Below the pieces are notes generated by a model, which worked only from the letters and a program-made list of their open reading frames with translations, was not told the origin of the DNA and ran no database searches. This document shows positions 23,744 through 31,971 of a DNA stretch of 64,000 bases, one piece after another (position 1 is the stretch's first letter; every line of letters begins with the position of its first letter). Origin of the DNA: Pseudonocardia sp. C8 (lineage in GTDB: Bacteria > Actinomycetota > Actinomycetes > Mycobacteriales > Pseudonocardiaceae); NCBI RefSeq assembly GCF_014267175.1, contig NZ_JACMTR010000002.1, positions 3,621,501 through 3,685,500 on the forward strand, read 5' to 3'. The translations under genes were made by a program, and so were the position numbers.

Positions 23744-25042
23744 TCAGACGGACGCGGGTGCCTGGTTGCGGTCCGGGTTGCCGGGCTGCGGCGGCGGGGT
23801 TGCACCGGTGTCCTCGCTGGCTTCCTTGTGGAACGTGCCGTCCTTCATGATGTAGTTGATCTTCGAGTTGTCCTGCAGGACGGTGATGTCGGCCAGCGGG
23901 TCACCGTCGACGAGGAGCAGGTCGGCGAGGTAGCCGGGCTGGACCTTGCCGAGCTCGTCGGGCTGGAGCATGATCTCGCCGCCCCACGCGGTGGCGGAGA
24001 TGATCGCCTCCATCGGGGTGAACCCGAGCAGCTCGACGAAGTGCTCGAGGTCGCGGGCGTAGGTGCCGTGCGGTGTCCATGCGAAGCCGTAGTCGCCTCC
24101 GGGGAGGATCTTGATCCCGCGCCGGTGCATCTCCCGCAGGCCCTCGATGGCCACGTCGAGTTCCTTCTTGTAACCGACGGCCTCGGCCGCCTCCTGCGGG
24201 AAACCGAAGGACTCGGCTTCGTAGAGGGTGGCGACGAGCCAGTTGATACCCGGGGCGACGAACACCCAGTCCTTGTTCGCCTCGAGCATGTCCATGCCCT
24301 CGGCGTCGGTGAAGCTGGCGTGGTAGATGATGTCGACCTTGTTCCGGACGCACATCTTCACGCTCTCCGCCGACCGGGCGTGGGCGCAGACCCGCTTGCC
24401 GCGCCGGTGGGCCTCGGCGACGGCGGCGGCGGTCTCCTCGTCGGAGAAGTAGGTGTCCTCGGCGCGTTGGGTGCCGGTGATCTCCTCGCCGGTCATCGAC
24501 AGCTTGATCTGGTCCACGCCGATCTCGATCAGCTCGCGGACGGCCTTGCGCATGCCCTCGGGTCCGTCGGCGAACTTGGTGATCCCCTTGACCAGCGCCC
24601 CACCGGTGACCGCGATCTCCGGGCCGTTGGCCAGGTAGCGGGGGCCGGGGATGCGGCCCGCGTTGATGGCGTCGCGGCAGACGACGTCGAGGCGGTCCTT
24701 GGCCGAGGCCGCGCCCAGGCACATGGTGTAGCCGGAGTCGATGTAGGTCTTGGCCGACTCGATCGCGAAGAGCAGGTGTTCCTCGACCGGCAGGGCGCCG
24801 AGGCCGTCGAGGTCGGCGGAGTTGTTCCAGGTGAAGTGCGTGTGGGCGTCGCACAGGCCGGACATCAGCGTCCGCCGGCGCCCCTCGACGACCCGCGCGC
24901 CCTCGGCGGCGGCGGTCTCGACCGAGCCGACGGCGGCGATGCGGTCGTTCTCGACCAGGACGTCACCCGGGTAGGGGTCGGCGCCGGTGGAGTCGAGGAT
25001 CGACACGTTGCGGAACAGGGTCTTGCTGGTCGTGGTGGGCAT
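23744..25042 (-). CDS. Metal-dependent amidohydrolase (imidazolonepropionase/molinate-hydrolase-like subfamily)
   Basis: 432 aa of the amidohydrolase superfamily. Ligands seen: HxH in CDAHTHFTWNN, the carboxylated-Lys position in QIKLSMTGEE, His in KRVCAHARSAESV, His in DIIYHASFTD and the catalytic Asp in ILPGGDYGFAW. The subfamily includes enzymes that open cyclic amides and ones cleaving carbamates or ureas such as molinate and phenylurea hydrolases. The C-terminal 25 residues are a disordered Pro/Asn tail. It sits between two other hydrolases, consistent with stepwise breakdown of one compound. The substrate is not identified. Confidence 0.85.
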   Translation of the reverse strand: MPTTTSKTLFRNVSILDSTGADPYPGDVLVENDRIAAVGSVETAAAEGARVVEGRRRTLMSGLCDAHTHFTWNNSADLDGLGALPVEEHLLFAIESAKTYIDSGYTMCLGAASAKDRLDVVCRDAINAGRIPGPRYLANGPEIAVTGGALVKGITKFADGPEGMRKAVRELIEIGVDQIKLSMTGEEITGTQRAEDTYFSDEETAAAVAEAHRRGKRVCAHARSAESVKMCVRNKVDIIYHASFTDAEGMDMLEANKDWVFVAPGINWLVATLYEAESFGFPQEAAEAVGYKKELDVAIEGLREMHRRGIKILPGGDYGFAWTPHGTYARDLEHFVELLGFTPMEAIISATAWGGEIMLQPDELGKVQPGYLADLLLVDGDPLADITVLQDNSKINYIMKDGTFHKEASEDTGATPPPQPGNPDRNQAPASV

Positions 25043-25096
25043 CGTGCCCCTCCTCTTCCTTGAGGCTCTCAGACCTGGACTTCTACGTCGGGACGT

Positions 25097-25858
25097 TCAG
25101 AGGAACTTGAGCAGGTGGTCGGTGACCGGTCCGGCCGCTTCGAGCGCGGTCCAGTGCCCGACGCCGGGGAGGATCTCCACGGTCGCCGAGCCGTGGGCGT
25201 CGGCGAGTTCGTGGCTGGCCTCGGGCGGGCCGACCTTGTCCGTGTCGCCGGTGATCAGCAGCAGCGGCAGCGCCGGGTCGATCGGGCCGGGGTCGGTGGC
25301 GGCGGCCAGCGCCTCGCAGTTGCGGGCGTAGCCCTCGGGGTCCTGCCGCATGACCAGTTCGCGGACGAACGCGGCGACCTCGGGCTTGTCCTTGTGGGTC
25401 GTCTCGGACAGGGCATTGGCCACCACGCCGGGGGCCACCGCGACGGTGCCCTCCGCGCGCAGGGTGGCGGCCCGGTCGCGCTGGGCCTGACGCCCGGCCT
25501 CGGCCGGCTCACGGACCGCGCCGAGCAGCGCCAGGGAGGTGACCTTCTCCGGGTGGCGGGTGGCGAACTCCCGCACCACCAGGGTGCCCATCGAGTGGCC
25601 GACGACCGCGGCCTGCGCGACCCCGGCCGCGTCGAGCACCGCGGCGAGGTCGTCGGCGTGCGAGTCGATGCTGATCTCGTCGCTCACCTCGGACCGGCCC
25701 GCGCCGGCGGAGTCGACCCGGATCACGGTGCGCGATCCGGCCAGCGCGTCGGCCTGGACCTGGTAGAAGTTCGACGTCCCGCCCAAACCGTGTACGAACA
25801 GGACTGCGGGGCCCTCGCCGGTGATCTCGACAGCCAGTTCCTTGCCGTTGACCTTCAC
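25097..25858 (-). CDS. Alpha/beta-fold hydrolase
   Basis: 253 aa, a compact single-domain alpha/beta hydrolase. It has an HGLGGTSNF oxyanion loop, nucleophile elbow VVGHSMGTLV (Ser about residue 93), acid in LLITGDTDKVG and His in LPGVGHWTALE. It resembles meta-cleavage-product, enol-lactone and C-C hydrolases used in ring-cleavage pathways, which also use FAH-fold partners. The gene lies 50 bp downstream of the FAH gene and 54 bp upstream of the amidohydrolase, so one transcript is likely. Confidence 0.85.
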   Translation of the reverse strand: MKVNGKELAVEITGEGPAVLFVHGLGGTSNFYQVQADALAGSRTVIRVDSAGAGRSEVSDEISIDSHADDLAAVLDAAGVAQAAVVGHSMGTLVVREFATRHPEKVTSLALLGAVREPAEAGRQAQRDRAATLRAEGTVAVAPGVVANALSETTHKDKPEVAAFVRELVMRQDPEGYARNCEALAAATDPGPIDPALPLLLITGDTDKVGPPEASHELADAHGSATVEILPGVGHWTALEAAGPVTDHLLKFL

Positions 25859-25908
25859 AACTCTCCCTCGCGTTCTTGTCTGTTGGGGGTGTGCCGGGGC
25901 GTACGGGC

Positions 25909-26802
25909 TCAGACGATGTGGTTGCGCTGGCGGCCCAGGCCGGTGATGGCGACTTCGATGACGTCGCCGGTGATCATGAACTTCGGTGGGTCGTACCCGA
26001 TCCCGACCCCGGCCGGGGTTCCGGTGGCGATGATGTCGCCGGGAAGCAGGGTGATGCCGGCCGAGATGGTGGCGATCAGCTCGGGGATGTCGAAGATCAG
26101 GTCCTTGACCGGGGCGGACTGGCGGGGTTCACCGTTGACCCAACTCTCGACCTGCAGGGTCGTGACATCGTCGATCTCGTCGGCGGACACCGCGTACGGA
26201 CCGAGCGGGCAGTGGGTGTCCAGCGACTTGCCCAGCAGCCACTGCTTGTGGTTGCGCTGCAGGTCCCGGGCGGTGACGTCGTCGACGACCGTGTACCCCC
26301 ACACGTGATCGAACGCCGCCTCACGGCTGATCCCGCGTCCACCGGTCCCGATGATCACGCCCAGCTCGGCCTCGTAGTCCAGCTCCGCGGTCACGCCCGG
26401 GTGGGCGAGGATGTCGTCGACGGGGCCGGTGACCGAAGTGGTCGCCTTGGAAAACACCACCGGGTACTCCGGCAGCGCCTCGGAGCGGTCCGGCTGGTCG
26501 TATCCGGACCGGCCGAACTCCGCGACGTGCTCGCGGTAGTTCTTGCCGACACAGAAGATGTTGCGCCGCGGAGTCAGCGGGGCGCGCAGCCGCACCGAGT
26601 CCAACGGCTGCGGCACCAGCTTGGGCGTCCGCTCGGCCAGGACGGACTCCCACGCAGCCCAGTCCCCGATCAGCTCGAGGACGCCTGCGCCCGGCGGCAG
26701 CAGCTCCGTCACGTCGCGGACCTCACCCGCATCGGCATCGACCACGCCGACCCGGGGCGCGGCCTCGGCGGAGGGGTCGATGGAGAAGGTCACCAGCTTC
26801 AT
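25909..26802 (-). CDS. Fumarylacetoacetate hydrolase (FAH) family protein
   Basis: 297 aa. The FAH core is clear: NIFCVGKNYREHVAEFG, then LDYEAELGVIIGTGGR with the metal-binding acidic residues, VWGYTVVDDVTARDLQ, and the C-terminal GDIIATGTPAGVGIG. Members hydrolyse or decarboxylate beta-keto or 2-oxo acids from aromatic breakdown. The ATG at 26802 (MKLVTF) was chosen over an upstream start at 26832 because the latter lies inside the ATTGGT repeats. First gene of the catabolic cluster and divergent from the GntR regulator. Confidence 0.87.
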   Translation of the reverse strand: MKLVTFSIDPSAEAAPRVGVVDADAGEVRDVTELLPPGAGVLELIGDWAAWESVLAERTPKLVPQPLDSVRLRAPLTPRRNIFCVGKNYREHVAEFGRSGYDQPDRSEALPEYPVVFSKATTSVTGPVDDILAHPGVTAELDYEAELGVIIGTGGRGISREAAFDHVWGYTVVDDVTARDLQRNHKQWLLGKSLDTHCPLGPYAVSADEIDDVTTLQVESWVNGEPRQSAPVKDLIFDIPELIATISAGITLLPGDIIATGTPAGVGIGYDPPKFMITGDVIEVAITGLGRQRNHIV

Positions 26803-26808
26803 CGCGGC

Positions 26809-26833
26809 ACCAATCTGAACCAATAGAACCAAT
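26809..26833 (-). promoter_or_regulatory. Three ATTGGT direct repeats before the FAH gene
   Basis: On the minus strand ATTGGT occurs three times (plus-strand ACCAAT at 26809-26814, 26819-26824 and 26828-26833), spaced 9-10 bp, about one helical turn. The same hexamer in tandem lies before the divergent GntR gene. Likely binding sites of that regulator. Confidence 0.6.
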
Positions 26834-26908
26834 GTGGTCGAGAGACGACCGTACGCCCACCAGGCATAGCTGTCGAGCTCCTGATCTCATCGGCCTCGAC
26901 ACCGAGAT

Positions 26909-26924
26909 ATTGGTCTTGATTGGT
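26909..26924 (+). promoter_or_regulatory. Two ATTGGT direct repeats before the GntR gene
   Basis: ATTGGT at 26909-26914 and 26919-26924, again 10 bp apart and reading in the direction of transcription of the gene at 26950. Matches the repeats before the FAH gene, consistent with autoregulation. Confidence 0.6.
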
Positions 26925-26949
26925 GACAGACAGCGGCTATGGTGTGACC

Positions 26950-27612
26950 ATGCAGACCGTGGAGCAGTCCCTCCGCGCGCTCCTCACCGAGGGAGCGCGC
27001 GACGGACGTTTGGGCCCGGGGTCGAAGCTGCCCACCGAGCGTGCGCTGGTCGCCCAGCTCGACGCCCCGCGCAGCGCGATCCGCCGCGCGCTGGAGGTCC
27101 TCGAACGCGACGGCGTCGTCGTCCGCCACGTGGGGCGCGGGACCTTCCTCACCGAGGTGGCCGTGCAGCAGGTCGACGGTGCTCCGGCCGACACCAGCCC
27201 GGCCGAAATCATGCAGGTCAGACTGCTGCTCGAGCCTCAGGTGGCCGGGCTCGCCGCCCAGGTGGCCACCCAGGCCGACCTCGACCGCATCACCGAATGC
27301 CTCACGGGCGGTGGCGCCGCCGCCGATTTCGAGGGTTTCGAGTCATGGGACGCCAGGCTGCATCGTGCGATCGCCAAGGCCGCACACAACGGACTGCTGA
27401 TGAACATGTTCGACGTCGTCAACACGGCTCGGGCACTGCCGGTGTGGGGCACTCTGAAGCGACGCACCTCCAACGCCGAGCGCCGCCGCTGCTACCACGA
27501 GGAGCACACCTCGATCGTCGACGCGCTGCGCGACCGCGATCCCGACGCCGCGGAGGCGGCCATGCGGCAGCACCTCGAACACGTCTCGAACAACCTGCTC
27601 GGGCGCCACTGA
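26950..27612 (+). CDS. GntR-family regulator, FadR/FCD subgroup
   Basis: 220 aa. N-terminal winged helix (LGPGSKLPTERALVAQLDAP, then RRALEVLERDGVVVRH) followed by an FCD domain with the metal-binding pattern: Asp and His in SWDARLHRAIAKAAHN, His in EEHTSIVDAL and His in MRQHLEHV. FCD regulators sense organic acids. The ATG at 26950 was preferred to an upstream GTG overlapping the ATTGGT repeats. Divergent from the FAH/hydrolase cluster, which it most likely controls. Confidence 0.87.
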   Translation: MQTVEQSLRALLTEGARDGRLGPGSKLPTERALVAQLDAPRSAIRRALEVLERDGVVVRHVGRGTFLTEVAVQQVDGAPADTSPAEIMQVRLLLEPQVAGLAAQVATQADLDRITECLTGGGAAADFEGFESWDARLHRAIAKAAHNGLLMNMFDVVNTARALPVWGTLKRRTSNAERRRCYHEEHTSIVDALRDRDPDAAEAAMRQHLEHVSNNLLGRH

Positions 27613-27878
27613 CGTCATCGCTGACCCGCCGGACGAGCGAATGCGAGTTCCGCAGCTCATCGGGGTCGCCATCCATCGTTCTCCGGGCAGCCCGTTCCGG
27701 GTGTCCGCCCCATCGACGGCACCGAACCTGGGAAGCGGTCGTTCAGCACAACAGTGACCGCATCCTGCGGGCGCTCGACGACCACGAGGACGACGACCCG
27801 GACGACGGCGGAGCGGTACCGGCTCCGGTCCGAGGGCACTGCTCCGGGAATGCTCCGGGAGCGAGCCCATGAACGGCG

Positions 27879-27925
27879 AAACCCCTGGTCACGTCCGGCT
27901 CTGCGGGCCTGTGACCAGGGGTTTT
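27879..27925 (-). terminator. Strong terminator downstream of tRNA-Val(CAC)
   Basis: Perfect arms AAACCCCTGGTCAC (27879-27892) and GTGACCAGGGGTTT (27911-27924), with short T-runs on both strands. Just 3' of the minus-strand tRNA; may also act on plus-strand transcripts. Confidence 0.75.
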
Positions 27926-27930
27926 GACTG

Positions 27931-28002
27931 TGGGCGATACTGGGATCGAACCAGTGACCTCTTCGGTGTGAACGAAGCGCTCTCCCCCTGAGCTAATCGC
28001 CC
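27931..28002 (-). tRNA. tRNA-Val, anticodon CAC
   Basis: The cloverleaf folds on the minus strand: acceptor GGGCGAT pairs with ATCGCCC, the anticodon stem CTTCG/CGAAG encloses TTCACAC (anticodon CAC, reads GUG), and the T arm has GGTTCGATCC. Discriminator A at 27931; CCA is not encoded. Confidence 0.93.
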
Positions 28003-28063
28003 TCAGCGGTGACACGTACTCTACACAGCCCGCCCCACCGCCGTTCACGGGGGTCGACCGTGA

Positions 28064-28669
28064 TCACCGAGGCGGGCCGTGCGGCGGGCGCGCGGTCGGC
28101 CCCATCAGGTGCTTCAGCGGCGACTCGAGCCACGGCCAGTCGAGCCCGACCCAGCCCCCGACGGTGTCGAAGACCCCCATCAGCCAGGCGAACACCGCGA
28201 CGGTCCCGAGGATCGCCGTCATGACGAGCAGCTGGACCACGCGCCGCTGCCGGCCCATCCAGGCCACCCAGGCGTCGTACTTCACCCGGACCCAGTGCAG
28301 CAGCCGCTTGGCCCAGTGGAACTCGGCCGCGAGGATGCCGAGCCCGGCGAAAATGATCACCCAGCCGGGCCCGGGAGCAGGCAGTGCGATGATGCCGACG
28401 AGCAGGACCGCGGTACCGAGGACACCGGCCGTCACCCGGTAGGCCATGTCCAGCACGGGGTTGCGCGCGACGCGGGCCCGGAACACGCGGTAGCGGACCT
28501 TGACCCGCCGGAACCAGGCGCGAAGGCCCGCGTACCGGTGCCCCTTCCGACCGCCGGACTCCTGCGCTCCGGTGTCGTTCTGCTCCGTTGTACTCAGGTC
28601 TCCACCTGCCCAGCCGCGACTACTGCCGACCGCGGACCGCACCGCTACGCCCGATCGGGGACGACACAT
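28064..28669 (-). CDS. TIGR02611/PGPGW-type small membrane protein
   Basis: About 201 aa with the actinobacterial signature LPAPGPGWVIIFAGLGILAA, placed between transmembrane helices, then AEFHWAKRLLHWVRVKYDAW and another pair of helices near the C-terminus. Function is unknown; it is an integral membrane protein with a long basic N-terminal stretch. The start is uncertain: ATG 28669 was chosen with GGGAG upstream, but the real N-terminus could lie up to about 40 residues further in, since the first part looks disordered. Confidence 0.7.
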   Translation of the reverse strand: MCRPRSGVAVRSAVGSSRGWAGGDLSTTEQNDTGAQESGGRKGHRYAGLRAWFRRVKVRYRVFRARVARNPVLDMAYRVTAGVLGTAVLLVGIIALPAPGPGWVIIFAGLGILAAEFHWAKRLLHWVRVKYDAWVAWMGRQRRVVQLLVMTAILGTVAVFAWLMGVFDTVGGWVGLDWPWLESPLKHLMGPTARPPHGPPR

Positions 28670-29060
28670 CGGGGTCCGCTCCCGGGCGATGCTACTGACA
28701 ACCGCCGGACCACTCCCGGGAGGACGCGAGACGTTCCGCCGGACGTCACCGGATCGTCCCCGTGACCGGGCGGCGGTGCGCCCCGCCAACGGCGTGAACA
28801 TTCGCCGACCACGGCACCCTTCCTTGATCGATCGAGACTCCGATCGGAGTAACTGAAGCGCGGCAGTTGCCTCACACGCTAGGACGGCTGGGTGCACGTT
28901 CAGCCCTATCGGCGCAGCGGCGAGTTACACGGATGTGACTCGATCGGGCGTCATCCCGTGGTGATCCACGTTGATGCGCACCGAACCCGTCACCCCGGGC
29001 CCGCCTGGCTCGTTCTCCCGACTGACGCCCCACGCGACGCCCCAGAAAGAGGATGACCCG
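28670..29060. promoter_or_regulatory. Divergent intergenic region with a perfect 14-bp palindrome
   Basis: 391 bp between the TIGR02611 gene and the ssgA-like gene. It contains the perfect palindrome ACTCCGATCGGAGT at 28837-28850 next to a GATCGATC run. No gene is seen. The palindrome is a candidate operator for one of the two genes. Confidence 0.4.
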
Positions 29061-29489
29061 ATGCGCGACGAGTCCAAGACGATCCGAGCGACGGCCATGT
29101 TCGAGCTCATCGCTCCGGACGCGCCGGTCGTGCCCGTGAAGGTCGAGCTGTCCTACACGAGCCGCGATCCCTACGCCGTCCAGGCGTCGTTCCGGACCGG
29201 ACACGACACCACCGTCGACTGGGTCTTCGCCCGCGACCTGCTCGCCGACGGCCTGGTCGACTCGGCCGGCACCGGCGACGTCCGGGTGCAGCCGATGAGT
29301 GACGACCCGACCCGGATCGAGCTCGAGCTCACCTCCCCCTCCGGGCACGCCCTGTTCACCACCTCGGCGCAGACCCTGTCCGACTTCCTGCAGGCGACCT
29401 ACGACGCGGTCCCGGCCGCGTCCGAGTACTCGTGGCTCGACTTCGACGCCGCGCTCGCCGACCTGCTCGACACCACCGCCCGGGACTGA
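29061..29489 (+). CDS. SsgA-like (SsgB-type) sporulation/cell-division regulator
   Basis: 142 aa matching the SALP family over its whole length: VPVKVELSYTSRDPYAVQAS, then FRTGHDTTVDWVFARDLLAD and a C-terminal FLQATYDAVP helix. In streptomycetes SsgB helps place FtsZ at sporulation septa; in non-sporulating relatives a single copy is usual. The ATG follows AGAAAGAGG; an upstream in-frame start would add only Pro/Thr-rich sequence. Single gene ahead of the tRNA clusters. Confidence 0.88.
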   Translation: MRDESKTIRATAMFELIAPDAPVVPVKVELSYTSRDPYAVQASFRTGHDTTVDWVFARDLLADGLVDSAGTGDVRVQPMSDDPTRIELELTSPSGHALFTTSAQTLSDFLQATYDAVPAASEYSWLDFDAALADLLDTTARD

Positions 29490-29642
29490 ACCGGCGCGTC
29501 CCGCCGCCCGGGCGGAGTCGATCTCCGCACCTGAGAGGACACCCGGCGGCGGACAGGGGGGCCGATGCTCCTTCCTCGGGGCGAGTGCTAGTGTTCTCTC
29601 ACCGCACCGCGGACGGGCGAGAGCCCCGAACACGGTGCACGT

Positions 29643-29715
29643 GCGGACGTAGCGCAGCTGGTAGCGCATCACCTTGCCAAGGTGAGGGTCGCGGGTTCGA
29701 GTCCCGTCGTCCGCT
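29643..29715 (+). tRNA. tRNA-Gly, anticodon GCC (copy 1)
   Basis: Acceptor GCGGACG pairs with CGTCCGC; anticodon loop TTGCCAA in stem CACC/GGTG gives GCC. Discriminator T; no encoded CCA. First member of a Gly-Cys-Val triplet. Confidence 0.95.
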
Positions 29716-29764
29716 CGGAGGAACGGCCCTGAGCCGGGACCTTCCAGCAGAGCCCCCGGGCTCT

Positions 29765-29836
29765 GGCGGAGTGGCCGAGTGGCTTAGGCAAGGGCCTGCA
29801 AAGCCCTGTACGCGGGTTCGATTCCCGCCTCCGCCT
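29765..29836 (+). tRNA. tRNA-Cys, anticodon GCA (copy 1)
   Basis: Acceptor GGCGGAG/CTCCGCC; anticodon loop CTGCAAA gives GCA. Differs from copy 2 by a compensated acceptor-stem pair (A-T here, C-G there). One base separates it from the next tRNA. Confidence 0.95.
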
Positions 29837-29837
29837 C

Positions 29838-29909
<72 letters not shown>

Positions 29910-29914
29910 CCACC

Positions 29915-29945
29915 AAGATCCCCGGGCCCACGGTCCGGGGATCTT
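29915..29945 (+). terminator. Terminator after the first tRNA triplet
   Basis: Arms AAGATCCCCGG and CCGGGGATCTT are complementary. A related hairpin follows the second triplet at 30331-30360. Confidence 0.7.
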
Positions 29946-30072
29946 CGCGTTTCCGGCCGCGTTCGCTCCGAGCGCCCGCGACCACCCCCCTCGCACACCG
30001 CGACGGACCGTGCGCTATCGTTGACCCCAACGCACCGGGAACGAGCGGCACACACTCGGGAACGGTACGAAT

Positions 30073-30145
30073 GCGGACGTAGCGCAGCTGGTAGCGCATC
30101 ACCTTGCCAAGGTGAGGGTCGCGGGTTCGAGTCCCGTCGTCCGCT
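30073..30145 (+). tRNA. tRNA-Gly, anticodon GCC (copy 2)
   Basis: Same sequence as copy 1 over the full tRNA. A CGCTATCGT stretch about 60 bp upstream resembles the TAGTGT-type -10 elements found upstream of copies 1 and 3. Confidence 0.95.
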
Positions 30146-30176
30146 CGGCCGGGTCTCGATCACGAGCCGGGTATCC

Positions 30177-30248
30177 GGCGGCGTGGCCGAGTGGCTTAGG
30201 CAAGGGCCTGCAAAGCCCTGTACGCGGGTTCGATTCCCGCCGCCGCCT
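30177..30248 (+). tRNA. tRNA-Cys, anticodon GCA (copy 2)
   Basis: Acceptor GGCGGCG/CGCCGCC; the rest matches copy 1. The paired change in the acceptor stem keeps the helix intact. Confidence 0.95.
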
Positions 30249-30249
30249 C

Positions 30250-30321
<72 letters not shown>

Positions 30322-30330
30322 CCACTGACG

Positions 30331-30360
30331 AATCCCCGGACCACGAACGGTCCGGGGATT
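30331..30360 (+). terminator. Terminator after the second tRNA triplet
   Basis: Arms AATCCCCGGACC (30331-30342) and GGTCCGGGGATT (30349-30360) followed by TCTTCT. A clear intrinsic terminator. Confidence 0.8.
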
Positions 30361-30447
30361 TCTTCTGTTCCGGACCCGGCGCGCCTTGACAGCCCGCGCA
30401 GACCTGTGATCATGCGCGCAGTCGTCTCGCCGCATGTCGGAGGAACC

Positions 30448-31341
30448 ATGGCTCGCGAGCTCACCACCGTCGTCCCGGACCTCACGTTCGCCGAGAGCCC
30501 GCGCTGGCACGACAACCGCGTCTGGTTCGTCGACTTCTACACCCACCGCGTGTACTCCGCCCTCGAGGACGGCGGCGATCTGCGGGTCGAGGCCGAGGTC
30601 CCGCAGCAGCCGTCCGGGCTGGGCTGGCTGCCCGACGGGCGCCTCCTGACCGTCTCCATGCGCGACGCGAGGGTGCTGCGCCGGGAGGCCGACGGTGCGC
30701 TCGTGACGCACGCCGACCTGAGCGCGCACGTCGGCGGCCACCTCAACGACATGGTCGTCGACGCCGACGGTCGCGCCTTCGCGGGGAACTTCGGTTTCGA
30801 CCTCATGTCGGGTGCCCCGCTCGCGCCGGCGGCGCTGCTGCGGATCGACCCGGACGGCACCGTCACCCCGGTCGCCGACGACATGTGGTTCGCCAACGGC
30901 TGCGTCCTGACCGACGATGGCCGGCTGCTGGTCGCCGAGACGTTCGGCAACCGGATCAGCGCGTTCGACGTCGGCGTGGACGGCTCGCTGTCGAACCGCC
31001 GGACCTGGGCGGGGTTCGGGGAGCTTCCCACCGAGACCGACGTGCCCTCCGCACTCGGCCAGCTCGTCGTCGCTCCCGACGGATGCTGCCTGGACGCCGA
31101 GGGGGCGCTCTGGGTCGCCGACGCGCTCGGCAACCGGCTGCTGCGACTCCGGGAGGGCGGCGAGATCCTCGACGAGATCGACACCGGCACCGGTGTCTAC
31201 GCCTGCATGCTCGGCGGCGCCGACGGCCGCACCCTGTTCGCGTGCACCGCGCCCGACTTCGCCGAGGAGGCCCGGCGCAACGCCCGGGAGGCCGCCCTGG
31301 TGGCGGTGCGGGTGGACGTCCCGCACGGCGGACGCCCCTGA
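30448..31341 (+). CDS. SMP-30/gluconolactonase-type (LRE) beta-propeller hydrolase
   Basis: 297 aa. A six-bladed SMP-30 propeller is indicated by FAESPRWHDNRVWFVDFYTH (metal-ligand Glu), GLGWLPDGRLLTVSM, LNDMVVDADGRAFAGNFGFD (Asn/Asp ligand) and CCLDAEGALWVADALGN (Asp ligand). Such enzymes are Ca/Zn-dependent lactonases acting on sugar lactones or related esters. The ATG at 30448 with GGAGGAACC upstream was preferred to starts 42 nt earlier. It lies between the second tRNA triplet and the lone tRNA-Gly. The substrate is unknown. Confidence 0.87.
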   Translation: MARELTTVVPDLTFAESPRWHDNRVWFVDFYTHRVYSALEDGGDLRVEAEVPQQPSGLGWLPDGRLLTVSMRDARVLRREADGALVTHADLSAHVGGHLNDMVVDADGRAFAGNFGFDLMSGAPLAPAALLRIDPDGTVTPVADDMWFANGCVLTDDGRLLVAETFGNRISAFDVGVDGSLSNRRTWAGFGELPTETDVPSALGQLVVAPDGCCLDAEGALWVADALGNRLLRLREGGEILDEIDTGTGVYACMLGGADGRTLFACTAPDFAEEARRNAREAALVAVRVDVPHGGRP

Positions 31342-31404
31342 TCCGGCGGTCACGGCACCGTGCGCTAGTGTCCCCCTGCACGCACCGGGGATCCCGGAGC
31401 GACT

Positions 31405-31477
31405 GCGGACGTAGCGCAGCTGGTAGCGCATCACCTTGCCAAGGTGAGGGTCGCGGGTTCGAGTCCCGTCGTCCGCT
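31405..31477 (+). tRNA. tRNA-Gly, anticodon GCC (copy 3)
   Basis: Same sequence as copies 1 and 2. No Cys and Val genes follow; instead the NUDIX ATG lies 2 nt beyond the tRNA 3' end. A GCTAGTGTC promoter-like segment lies about 40 bp upstream. Confidence 0.95.
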
Positions 31478-31479
31478 CC

Positions 31480-31971
31480 ATGACGACACACTCGGTCGCG
31501 GTGGTCGGCGTCGTCGTCGCCCCCGGCGGGCACGTCCTCGCCACCCGCCGGCGCGACGACGGCCGGTGGGAACCACCCGGCGGAGTCCTCGAGCCCGGCG
31601 AACGGTTCGAGGACGGCGTGATCCGCGAGGTCCGTGAGGAGACCGGGCTGACGGTCCGCGTCGAGCGGCTCACCGGCGTCTACAAGAACCTGGTGCGTGA
31701 CGTCGTCGTCCTCGTCTACCGCTGCTCCCCCGTCTCCGGCACCCCGGGTCCGCGGGAGGAGACGAGCGCCGTCGAGTGGATCGCGGCGGAGGAGGCCGTC
31801 CGGCGCATGCCACCGGCGTTCGCCGTCCGGGTCACCGACGCCCTGTCCGGCGGTCCGCCGGCCTCACGGGCGCACGACGGCCACGACGTCGTCCCGGACC
31901 GTGTCACGCCGCACGACGGCCCCGGTTCTCAGGACGAGGGCGTGAGCCCGGTCGGCACCTGCCACTCGTAG
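31480..31971 (+). CDS. NUDIX hydrolase
   Basis: 163 aa with a complete Nudix box GVLEPGERFEDGVIREVREE followed by TGL, and the N-terminal MTTHSVAVVGVVVAPGGHVL strand typical of MutT-like enzymes. It probably hydrolyses nucleoside diphosphate derivatives. The ATG is only 2 nt after the tRNA-Gly, with no room for a leader or ribosome site outside the tRNA. Processing of a joint transcript would leave a leaderless mRNA. A GTG 8-10 codons in could be an alternative start. The C-terminal 40 residues are disordered and overlap the opposing gene by 43 bp. Confidence 0.8.
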   Translation: MTTHSVAVVGVVVAPGGHVLATRRRDDGRWEPPGGVLEPGERFEDGVIREVREETGLTVRVERLTGVYKNLVRDVVVLVYRCSPVSGTPGPREETSAVEWIAAEEAVRRMPPAFAVRVTDALSGGPPASRAHDGHDVVPDRVTPHDGPGSQDEGVSPVGTCHS

